Shown here piece by piece: positions 42,601 to 55,247 of a stretch of DNA of 64,000 bases. This DNA comes from Brachyhypopomus gauderio. Lineage: Eukaryota; Chordata; Actinopteri; Gymnotiformes; Hypopomidae. The DNA lies in NCBI RefSeq assembly GCF_052324685.1, contig NW_027506911.1, forward strand, positions 712,001 to 776,000, in the 5' to 3' direction. Position numbers and translations under genes: made by a program. Position 1 is the first letter of the stretch. Every line of letters begins with the position of its first letter. Under the pieces are notes generated by a model, which was given only the letters and a program-made list of their open reading frames with translations, was not told the origin of the DNA and did no database searches.

Positions 42601-45600
42601 TTTTATTAATTGAGATCTAGGATGTGTTATTTTAGTGTTCCCTTAATTTTTTTGAGCAGTATATTTAGCTAATATTTTTAAAAGCCCTATTGAAACACTG
42701 AAATTCAGGTGGAAAACGCCGCTTATCGATTAATCGAAAGTCGATCGATAAGATCAATCAACTAACGATTAATGAATTAATCGATAATTTGCATCCCTAG
42801 TATGTAATGTATCATGGCCAATCTATGGGGACTAAAAATCTATTCATAGTGATGAATTAATGATGAATTCATATACTCACTTTCAAGACATACTTTTTTT
42901 ATATGCCTTTCAAGATACTCAAGGTCGCTTTACAGTTTTAATACAAGTCTTACACAACCAATCACACACCAGCGAGAAATGTACTCTCCACAGGAATCCA
43001 CAGCCCCCTGGGGGACTGTAATAATGATGTCTTTTCTTGTATTTCCTGTGATGAGTCTGTTATGATTGATCCTAAAGACATTAACATGTGTGCTGTTGTC
43101 TTCCTCTTTACCAGAACTGGCCCCTGCTTGCTATAGAAAACTCAAATCCAAACTGAGGGAAAAATGTCAGAAAATTAATGAAGGAATCTCACAACATGGA
43201 ACCACAACACTTCTGAATGAGATCTACACAGAGCTCTACATCACAGAGGGAGGGAGTGGAGAGGTGAATAATGAACATGAGGTGAGACAGATTGAGACAG
43301 CATCCAGGAGACCAGCAACACAGGAGACACCCATCAAATGCAGTGACATCTTTAGACCCTTACCAGGACAAGACAAAGCCATCAGAACTGTGCTGACTAA
43401 AGGAGTGGCTGGAATTGGTAAAACAGTCTCAGTGCAGAAGTTCATACTGGACTGGTCTGAAGGAAATGTAAATCAGGATGTTATCTTCATATTTCCACTT
43501 CCTTTTAGGGAGCTGAATTTGATGAAGGAGAAAAAGCTCAGTCTGGTGCAGCTTCTTCATTGCTTTTTTCCAGAAACACGTGAATTAAAACCAACTCACT
43601 ATACACACTACAAAATTCTGTTCATCTTTGATGGTCTGGATGAGTGTCGTCTTCCTCTAGATTTCCAGAACAATGACAGCGTGTGGGATGTAACAGAGTC
43701 GACCTCAGTGGATGTGCTGCTGACAAACCTCATCAAGGGGAATCTGCTTCCCTCTGCTCTCCTCTGGATAACCTCTCGACCAGCAGCAGCCAATCAGATC
43801 CCTCCTGAGAGTGTTGACCAGGTAACAGAGGTACGAGGGTTCAGTGGCCCTCAGAAAGAGGAGTACTTCAGTAAGAGAATCAGAGACCAGAGTCTGGCCA
43901 ACATAATCATCTCACACATGAAGTCATCAAGAAGTCTCTACATCATGTGCCACATTCCAGTCTTCTGTTGGATTGCAGCCACTGTTCTACAGAGGATGTT
44001 GGGTGAAGCAGAGAGTGGAGAGATCCCCAAGACTCTGACTCAGATGTACACACACTTCCTGATCTTTCACATCAAACACAAGGACCAAAAGTATGATCAG
44101 AAAAGTGACACTGACCCTCAACAAACTAGAAAACATGTTTTGGCACTGGGAAAACTGGCTTTCCAACAGCTGGATGAAGGCAACCTGATCTTCTACGAGG
44201 ATGACCTGAGAAATAGTGGCATTGATGTAAAAGAAATGTCAGTGTATTCAGGAATGTGCACTCAGATCTTCAGAGAGGAGTTTGGTCTACAGCTGGAGAA
44301 GGTGTTCAGCTTTGTACATCTGAGTGTTCAGGAGTTTCTGGCTGCTTTATATGTATTTATTACCTTCATCTCCACCAACACGAATGTGCTGAAACAGCAA
44401 CAACCTGGATTGGTCAAAAACACATTGTCTGACCTCCTCAACAGTGCAGTGGACAAGGCCTTACAGAGCCAGAATGGACACCTGGACATTTTCCTCCGCT
44501 TCCTTCTGGGTCTCTCACTGGAGTCCAATCAGACTCTCTTACGCGGACTACTGACACAGACAGGAAGCAGCTGTCACAGCAAAGAGAAAACAGTCAAGTA
44601 CATCAAGGAGAAGATCGGGGAGAATCCCTCTCCAGAGAAATCCATCAATCTGTTCCACTGTCTGAATGAACTGAATGATCATTCTCTAGTACAGGAAGTC
44701 CAAACATACCTGAGCAGAGGAGGTGACACTCGTCTGCGTGGAGTCAGGCTCTCACCTGCTCAGTGGTCAGCTGTGGCGTTTGTGTTGCTGAACTCAGAAG
44801 AGGAGCTGGATGAATTTGACCTGAGGAAATATGACCCATCAGAGGGATGTCTAGTGAGACTGCTGCCAGTGGTCAAAGCATCCAGAAAAGTCATGTGAGT
44901 ATTTTCATCCAGAGATTCACAGTGACATAGCACTGGATGCTCCTGAATCAGAAGGTCTATGGGGGGGGGGGGGGGGGGGTGCTGGCCCTCAGCAGGGTGT
45001 TGCCTGGGTGTTGTGCTTATGGGATGAAGGTGTGTGGGTGTATATGTGTGTGGGTGTATATATAGGATGTATGTGTGTGGGTGTATATATAGGATGAATG
45101 TGTGTGGGTGTATATATAGGATGAATGTGTGAAACAGGGTGTCTAACTAGCTGGCTTTTTCTAGCTGGCTTTTTCCTAACTAGATGACTAGTACACATAC
45201 AGTACTCATACATTTAGGATCCTGGGGGGCAGGCATGTTACCCAGAAGTCAATGAGGTGGACCTGCTGTCATGACCTCACCCGTCTCCTCACCACTGTCT
45301 GTCCCTCAGTTTTTACTGCACTTTACACATTGAGGGCTTTTGAGGGGACGGTGTGTTGTGTGTACAAAAGTGGCCCGGGGCTTTGCCCACGTTTGTCCCA
45401 GCACCTGTCCCCTCAATTTTAACTACACCATAGTATCACACACTACCATACATGCATCTACACCAACACCTACACACTACACAGCACTGGGGGTGGAGGG
45501 GTGGGAATGCCTTCACCCGTTTCCTGCTCCCTGCCGGGACAGGGATGGGTCGCTAGCGCGGGGCTGGACTGGTGGCGTCCTGGAGCTGCTGCCGATCCTT

Positions 45601-45802
45601 GCTGGTCCAGCCATTTGCCCCCGCCATGGAGGGTGTGTTAGTTTGGATGAATGTGTCTTTGTCCTTGTCTCTTTTTGTATAGGTGGGTGAATGAGTACAT
45701 GTTGGGGGGGGGGGGTATATGGGTGTGTGTGTATATATTGGGATGAATGTGTAAGTATATTTGTGGGTGTATACATGTCCGTAAGAGTGTATATGGGTGT
45801 GG

Positions 45803-45865
<63 letters not shown>

Positions 45866-48800
45866 AGGATGGGTGTAGGTGTATACATAATGAGGGTGTA
45901 TATAAGGGGGTGTGTGTATGTATGTAGGGGTGTATACATGGGGGTGAATGTAAATATGAGTTTGAGTGTATGTGTGAGGACAGCTGGTTCTGGGTCTGGG
46001 GCTTGTTGTGCCCGGTCCTCTCCCGGCTGCTCCCCTGTGGTTACTTCTCCCCTTTTTTCTGTCTTTTCCCTTTTTATTTTCTCTCCCCCTCTTTTCTATA
46101 TTCTATCTTCTTATGGTCCACCTAACCCCAATAATTGTTATCACTATTGCACTGTATTATACATAATTGTTATCATTTGATCTGTACATAAAAACAAAGT
46201 TGTCCTCCAAAGATGGGGGGGTGGAGGAAGTTTTATTAATTCATTCCAAATATTTTCTGTTAAAGTTAACTACATGAACACACACACACACACACACACA
46301 CTCCTACATAGAGCCTACATATTAATCGCAGACACACACAGACTTAAACACACATAATCCAGACGTAATTCAAAGTCAATGCCAAAAAAACAGTCCAGGT
46401 CAGGTACACACAAAAAGAAGAAAAAACAGACAGAGGTACAAAAAGGGAGAATCCAGGAGAGCAGTGAACTAGACAAACTGGGTCGAACCACAAAGAGAAT
46501 CGAATACAGGAAAAACTCTTGGTATGCTTTCAAAATGTCGGCAATACTTCACAAAGAGTTTTGCGAGTGTCCTGATATATATAATAGCCTATGACAAGAA
46601 CCAGGTGTGAACTATTACTGAGGGGAGGAGGAACGGGTCAGACAACGTGGGGCATTCTGGGAGTTGCAGTCTCCAGGGTTGAGCTGCATGACAGATACAG
46701 AGGATAATTTAATCAGCAGTTCAGATTCTGGAATCCAGCATCATCTGATTGATCTGTATTTTGTACTGTATTTACTCCTCCTTTACAGACTGTCTGGCTG
46801 TGATCTCACTGAGGAGTCTTGCAAATCTCTCACATCAGTTCTACAAACAGAAAACTCACTGAAAGAGCTGGAGGTTAATAATATTGACCTACAAGATTCA
46901 GGAGTGGAGCAGCTCTGTGCTGGACTGAAGAGTTCAAACTGTAAACTGGAGATTCTCAGGTGAGTTTTCTGTCAATTTAATCTGGCATGGAAACAGTGAA
47001 GTGTGGTGACACTACAGGGTTTTAATAAATATTAAGATAAATATTTATGTACTTTTAAAAGTAAATTTCCTTTTTTAAAATAATAAAACTCCTTTGAGTA
47101 CAGTATAAAAACATCTACCACAATGCAATGCAAGACAATTTCATTCTTTATTATTTTATGAGGTTTTCGTTCTTTATTAATTTCAAATATTTTCTGTTAA
47201 AATTAACTACATGAACTACATTTCATTGACTGACCGCATTGCGGAGAGAAAGAAAAATGTGTGATGCATAAGTAGATTTACATAATCTCCTAGAAGAGAA
47301 ATGTAACACTCTAAAGAGACTCATATGAGTCCTTGTTCAAATGTATGTGGGTATTTATGGAAACGTTCACACTCCTACACAAAGCTGAACACACACACAC
47401 ACACCTGCATAGAAGCGACAAACACACAGGTTGTAAAACAGCTCTGCCCCAAGTGTGTTATTAATGTTCCAAATCCAGACATCTACACTACTGTAAAAGA
47501 AAATGTGGCAATATCTTTTGATTTCATTTACACATATGACAAATACCCCAATATTAAAATGACATGTAATGAAAAATCCACCTTTTCAGTGCTTGTGCAC
47601 ACACATTTGACAACATTATATCAAAGTTCAGAGCTAAACAGGTTAGGATTATTAGGTTTAATATTGTGGAGGGTGTTTGGTGGTGTAGGATCATATGTGA
47701 GGAATGGATATGAAACCTCACCATGACAGTAGTTTATTATAAAGCACAGGGTGAAGCCTCCACTACAGTTACTGGCCTCTGCTTTGATACTTTTTAATCT
47801 GTTAATGTAATTAATTTCATCCTATTTTACAAGATACTGTGATGTGGGGTACATATTAGTCACAAACGTACACAGACTTAAACACACTTTGTTTATTGAA
47901 GTAAATGGAGGAAACAACTGGGCAGAGGGATCCAGACGTAATCCAAAGTCAATGTCAAAAAAACAGTCCAGGTCAGGTACACACAAAAAGAAGAAAAAAC
48001 AGACAGAGGTACAAAAAGGGAGAATCCAGGAGAGCAGTGAACTAGACAAACTGGGTCGAACCACAAAGAGAATAGAATGCAGGAAAAAACGTTATGTATG
48101 CTTTCAAAATGTCGGCAATACTTCACAAAGAGTTTAGTGAGTGTCGTGATATAAATAATAACCTATGATGAGAACCAGGTGTGAACTAGTACTGAGGGGA
48201 GGAGGAAAGGATCAGACGACGTGGGGCATTCTGGGAGTTGCAGTCTCCAAGGTTGAGCTGCATAACAGATACAGAGGATAATTTAATCAGCAGTTCAGAT
48301 TCTGGAATCCAGCATCATCTGATTGATCTGTATTTTGTACTGTATTTACTCCTTTACAGACTGTCTGGCTGTGGTCTCACTGAGGAGTCTTGCAAATCTC
48401 TCACATCAGTTCTACAAACAGAAACCTCACTGAAACAACTGGAAATTAATAATAATGACCTACAAGATTCAGGAGTGGAGCAGCTCTGTGCTGGACTGAA
48501 GAGTTCAAACTGTAAACTGGAGATTCTCAGGTGAGTTTTCTGTCAATTTAATCTGGAATGGAAACAGTAAAGTGTGGTGGCACTACAGGGTTTTAATCAA
48601 TTTTAAGATTAATATTTATGTACTTTTAAAATGTCAATTTCCTTTTAAAAATAATAAACTTCCTTTGATTACACTATAAAAAATCCTACCACAAGGCAAT
48701 GCAAGACAATTTCACAATTTATTATTTTATGAGGTTTTCTTTCTTTATTAATTCCAAATATTTCCTGTTAAAATTAACTACATGTACTACATGTCATTGA

Positions 48801-50354
48801 CAGAGTCCTTGTCCAAATGTATGTGGGTATTTATGGAAACGTTCACACTCCTACACAGAGCTGAACACACACACACACACACACACACACACCTGCATAG
48901 AAGCGACAAACACACAGGTTGTAAAACAGCTCTGCCCCAAGTGTGTTATTAATGTTCCAAATCCAGACATCTACACTACTGTGAAAGAAAATGTGGCAAT
49001 ATCTTTTGATTTCATTTACACATATAACAAATACCCCAATATTAAAATGACATGTAATGAAAAATCCACCTTTTCAGTGCTTGTGCACACACATTTGACA
49101 ACATTATATCAAAGTTCAGAGCTAAACAGGTTAGGATTATTAGGTTTAATATTGTGGAGGGTGTTTGGTGGTGTAGGATCATATGTGAGGAATGGATATG
49201 AAACCTCACAATGACAGTAGTTTATTATAAAGCACAGGGTGAAGCCTCCACTACAGTTACTGGCCTCTGCTTTGATACTTTTTAATCTGTTAATGTAATT
49301 AATTTCATCCTATTTTACAAGATACTGTGATGTGGGGTACATATTAGTCACAAACGTACACAGACTTAAACACACTTTGTTTATTGAAGTAAATGGAGGA
49401 AACAACTGGGCAGAGGGATCCAGACGTAATCCAAAGTCAATGTCAAAAAAACAGTCCAGGTCAGGTACACACAAAAAGAAGAAAAAACAGACAGAGGTAC
49501 AAAAAGGGAGAATCCAGGAGAGCAGTGAACTAGACAAACTGGGTCGAACCACAAAGAGAATAGAATGCAGGAAAAAACGTTATGTATGCTTTCAAAATGT
49601 CGGCAATACTTCACAAAGAGTTTAGTGAGTGTCGTGATATAAATAATAACCTATGATGAGAACCAGGTGTGAACTAGTACTGAGGGGAGGAGGAACGGGT
49701 CAGACGACGTGGGGCATTCTGGGAGTTGCAGTCTCCAAGGTTGAGCTGCATAACAGATACAGAGGATAATTTAATCAGCAGTTCAGATTCTGGAATCCAG
49801 CATCATCTGATTGATCTGTATTTTGTACTGTATTTACTCCTCCTTTACAGACTGTCTGGCTGTGGTCTCACTGAGGAGTCTTGCAAATCTCTCACATCAG
49901 TTCTACAAACAGAAACCTCACTGAAACAACTGGAAATTAATAATAATGACCTACAAGATTCAGGAGTGGAGCAGCTCTGTGCTGGACTGAAGAGTTCAAA
50001 CTGTAAACTGGAGATTCTCAGGTGAGTTTTCTGTCAATTTAATCTGGAATGGAAACAGTAAAGTGTGGTGGCACTACAGGGTTTTAATCAATTTTAAGAT
50101 TAATATTTATGTACTTTTAAAATGTCAATTTCCTTTTAAAAATAATAAACTTCCTTTGATTACACTATAAAAAATCCTACCACAAGGCAATGCAAGACAA
50201 TTTCACAATTTATTATTTTATGAGGTTTTCTTTCTTTATTAATTCCAAATATTTCCTGTTAAAATTAACTACATGAACTACATGTCATTGACAGAGTCCT
50301 TGTCCAAATGTATGTGGGTATTTATGGAAACGTTCACACTCCTACACAGAGCTG

Positions 50355-50389
<35 letters not shown>

Positions 50390-53300
50390 GCATAGAAGCG
50401 ACAAACACACAGGTTGTAAAACAGCTCTGCCCCAAGTGTGTTATTAATGTTCCAAATCCAGACATCTACACTACTGTGAAAGAAAATGTGGCAATATCTT
50501 TTGATTTCATTTACACATATGACAAATACCCCAATATTAAAATGACATGTAATGAAAAATCCACCTTTTCAGTGCTTGTGCACACACATTTGACAACATT
50601 ATATCAAAGTTCAGAGCTAAACAGGTTAGGATTATTAGGTTTAATATTGTGGAGGGTGTTTGGTGGTGTAGGATCATATGTGAGGAATGGATATGAAACC
50701 TCACAATGACAGTAGTTTATTATAAAGCACAGGGTGAAGCCTCCACTACAGTTACTGGCCTCTGCTTTGATACTTTTTAATCTGTTAATGTAATTAATTT
50801 CATCCTATTTTACAAGATACTGTGATGTGGGGTACATATTAGTCACAAACGTACACAGACTTAAACACACTTTGTTTATTGAAGTAAATGGAGGAAACAA
50901 CTGGGCAGAGGGATCCAGACGTAATCCAAAGTCAATGTCAAAAAAACAGTCCAGGTCAGGTACACACAAAAAGAAGAAAAAACAGACAGAGGTACAAAAA
51001 GGGAGAATCCAGGAGAGCAGTGAACTAGACAAACTGGGTCGAAGAGAATAGAATGCAGGAAAAAACGTTATGTATGCTTTCAAAATGTCGGCAATACTTC
51101 ACAAAGAGTTTAGTGAGTGTCGTGATATAAATAATAGCCCATGATGAGAACCAGGTGTGAACTAGTACTGAGGGGAGGAGGAACGGGTCAGACGACGTGG
51201 GGCATTCTGGGAGTTGCAGTCTCCAGGGTTGAGCTGCATAACAGATACAGAGGATAATTTAATCAGCAGTTCAGATTCTGGAATCCAGCATCATCTGATT
51301 GATCTACATTTTGTACTGTATTTACTCCTCCTTTACAGACTGTCTCTCTGTGGTCTCACTGAGGAGTCTTGCAAATCTCTCATATCAGTTCTAGAAACAG
51401 AAACCTCACTGAAACAACTGGAAATTAATAATAATGACCTACAAGATTCAGGAGTGGAGCAGCTCTGTGCTGGACTGAAGAGTTCAAACTGTAAACTGGA
51501 GATTCTCAGGTGAGTTTTCTGTCAATTTAATCTGGAATGGAAACAGTAAAGTGTGGTGGCACTACAGGGTTTTAATCAATTTTAAGATTAATATTTATGT
51601 ACTTTTAAAATGTCAATTTCCTTTTAAAATAATAAACTTCCTTTGATTACACTATAAAAAATCCTACCACAAGGCAATGCAAGACAATTTCACACTTTAT
51701 TATTTTATGAGGTTTTCTTTCTTTATTAATTCCAAATATTTCCTGTTAAAATTAACTACATGAACTACATGTCATTGACGGAGTCCTTGTCCAAATGTAT
51801 GTGGGTATTTATGGAAACACACACTCCTACACACCGCTGAACAGACACACTCCTACACAGACCTGACTGAAACACACAGCTTGTAAAACAGCTCTGCCCC
51901 AAGTGTCTTATTAATGTTCCAAATCCAGACGTCCACATCCACAGTACTGTGAAAGAAAATGTGGCAATATCTTTTAATTTAATATACACATGACAAATAC
52001 CCCAATATTAAAATGACATGTAATGAAAAAACCACCTTTTTAGTGCTTGTGCACACACATTTGACAACATTATATCAAAGATCAGAGCTAAGCAGTTTAG
52101 GATTATTAGGTTTAATATTGTGGAGGGTGTTTGGTGGTGTAGGATCATAGTTGAGGAATGGATATGAGACCTCACCATGACAGTAGTTTATTATAAAGCA
52201 CAGGGTGATGCCTCCACTAGTTACTGGCCTCTCTAGCACCCCATACTGGCTGCTTTGCAAATGCAGTGAGGGCACTGTCTCTCTCCCTCTTTTTCCCTCC
52301 TTTCTGCAGATTGTCTGGTTGTTTGGTCACAGAGGAAGGCTGTTCTTCTCTGGCTTCAGCTCTGAGTTCAAACCCCTCCCACCTGAAAGAACTGGATCTG
52401 ACTTACAACCACCCAGGAGACTCAGGAGTGAAGCTGCTCTCTGCTAGACTGGAGGATCCCCACTGCAGACTGGACACACTCAGGTATGTAGGAATCCCCT
52501 TAAACACCCTGTGTGTGAAAACACACTCCAAATGTGAGAAGAACAGTGTCATACATAGAAACAGCACACATGACACACACATGGTCTTATTCCTAAAATA
52601 CATACAGTATCATACATGACACCAGTGGCAGCTCGTCAGTAGGGGGCGCTGGGGTGCCGCCCTCATCAAATTATCCAGAGAAAAAATGTTACTTAGACAT
52701 ATGAACTTATGTAAATTATATATTGCAAAAGTATTATGAAACTAGTAATACTGGCAATTATCGTACATTTAAAAAAAGATCAATAATTCTATCTAGATGT
52801 AAGCACAGGTGGTCACACCTGCTTGGCATTGCTGCCTGACGCACCTCCGACGGTGCCATTGTGTGGGCTGCAGGGTCATCAGCTGGGGGGGGGCACCCTT
52901 CACTGATGTTTCGCTCCATTATCCCCCAGAACATCTCTGGGTGGTGGAGCAGCGACAGGGACGTCTCCCTACCGCCCCCTGCAGCCTGCTGAAGGATCTG
53001 TATTCACCCCACTCTCTGACCCCAGCGTTATTATTGTTGTGTGTGGAATGAGTCGCAGGGGACTGTGCATGTCAGGGACGTCCATCTCCCTGAATCAAGC
53101 ACAAGTACTGACCACATACCAGAACGTCTCCCTCAAGAACTTCTTTCCCCCATGTACCATCCTTCCTTCTGAGCCACAGCCAGAAGCTCCCTTCCTCACC
53201 CTCCTCTGCAGGGTCGCGAATAGCTCACCTCCTGTTAGGGCCTGTGACACCCAGAGTTTTCAGTAGCCTCTGTGTGGATGTCCCAGTGAAGCCCCTGCAT

Positions 53301-54569
53301 CCGACCTCCACTGGGAAGATGAATGGTCTCCACTCAGCTTGTGAGCACGTTGCTGCCAGCTCTGCGTACTTGTCCTTCTTCCGTTCGTACGAGGACTCCA
53401 TGTGCTCCTCCCATGGGATTGTCAGCTCTGCCATGATGAGGGCTTTGGCAGGTGCTGACCAGAGCACGATGTCTGGGCGCAAGGATGTTATAGTAATCTC
53501 TGCTGGGAATTTCAGTTGGCGGCTAAGGTCGGCTGCCAACTGCCACTCACTTCCTAGCGACAGGAGCGACCGCTCTGTCCCTGTGCTGCACCGTGCTGTC
53601 GTCCCTGGCCTGGTAAACTGGATCCACATCGGGGAGGTGGGTAGGCTTGCTGACCGGTTTACCTGCTGTCTGCGGGCTTCCAGGATCTCTGTGAACTTGC
53701 GCAGGACCTTGTCATGCCGCCACCTGTACCTTCCCTGTGACAGCGCTGTCTTGCATCCGGAGAGGATGTGCTTTAGGGTTGGACTTGGGAAACTACAGAG
53801 ATGGCAGTGTTCTTCTGTGCCAAACCAGGTGAGAAGGTTCCGGGGGCTCGGTAAGGTGTCGTATGTGGCCCTAATCCGAAAGCTCAGTCTTGCCTGGGGA
53901 GTTCTCCACAAATCGGCCCAAGTGATGGTTCTGTTTAGCACAGCCTCCCAAGTAGTCCATCTGCCTTGCTGTTGCTGGCTCACTGCTGTAATCTTGTATG
54001 TTTCCTCCTCCATCTTGGCAACTTCAGAGATCACAAGATCCTTCCTCTCCTTCCTGGTCGCTTTGGACCAGCTCTTTGGTGCTACTGCCCATCCCAGACC
54101 AGATCTGCCCAACTGTGTAGCACCAACGATCTCCTGGTGCTTCAGCCGTTCCACTGCCTGGTCAACTGCTTGGGATGCATTCCACTTCCGTCCAGTGCGA
54201 ATCTGAGGGTTGGCAGCTCGAATTGCCGGGTCCGTGGAGTCTCTCAGTTCGAAGTGGAGTCTCACCTTCTCCTTTTGTCCACTGAATGTCTGTGACATTA
54301 CATGTGTACCGTATACTTCCTGTGTGTGGGGCGCTGGACTAATGGGTGTCTATGTAGGTCCTTAAACTTTTGGCATACATGTGATCTGGAGAAGCTCTTT
54401 AATTGGTTGCCTTAAAGTTTGCTGCGGGACAGAGAGCTGCGCCCCAGACACACCTACTTTTATCAGTAGCCTATCAGTATAGTTAATTATTGATCCTGGA
54501 ATATTCTTTAAAGGTTTTGACTCCACACACAAGGCAGTGAATGTAATCTGTGAAGTCTAGACCCTATAG

Positions 54570-54641
<72 letters not shown>

Positions 54642-54744
54642 ACAGACTGTTCAGTTATCTAGGTGCATGTGTGTGTGTGAGTAATAGAGCTTTCTTCCTC
54701 TATTTCTATATTTCTCTCAGGACAGAGCCTTCAGAATAAAAAAT

Positions 54745-54835
<91 letters not shown>

Positions 54836-54908
54836 TTTAGGGTGGATCATGCAGGGAAGATCAGTCTCAAACCAGGACTAAGAAAATGTAAGCAGTTATG
54901 TAGTTAAT

Positions 54909-54951
<43 letters not shown>

Positions 54952-55164
54952 TATACACAGATATTCACACACTCACACACAGATACACACACACACACAC
55001 ACACAGAAAATATAACCAGCATGTATATATATATACACACACACACACACACAAATATACACACGCACACGCGCACGCACGCACGCACGCACGTACACAC
55101 ACACACACACACACACACACAGATATACACAGATATTCACACACACACACACACTCACACACAG

Positions 55165-55201
<37 letters not shown>

Positions 55202-55215
55202 ATATAACCAGCATG

Positions 55216-55247
<32 letters not shown>

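Larger units (their letters stand above)
47820..52220 (+). repeat. Tandem ~1.49-kb units, each with one LRR exon
   Basis: Exon starts at 46789, 48360, 49851 and 51339 are spaced 1571, 1491 and 1488 bp. The intronic sequence between them is nearly identical, including a CA repeat of varying length and an LTR-like segment (TGTTTATTGAAGTAAATGG...). Unit 1 has about 80 extra bases near 47231-47330 and looks ancestral. Confidence 0.9.

Noticed and set aside
45553-45939. His/Thr-rich minus-strand ORF
   Set aside because: Translated GT microsatellite in repeat A.
47822-51083. Repeated ~80-codon minus-strand ORFs in each NLR intron unit
   Set aside because: They recur because the intron is duplicated; no homology and they lie in an LTR-like non-coding segment.
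53244-54206. 320-codon plus-strand ORF
   Set aside because: Antisense shadow of the RLE LINE C-terminus; composition is not protein-like.
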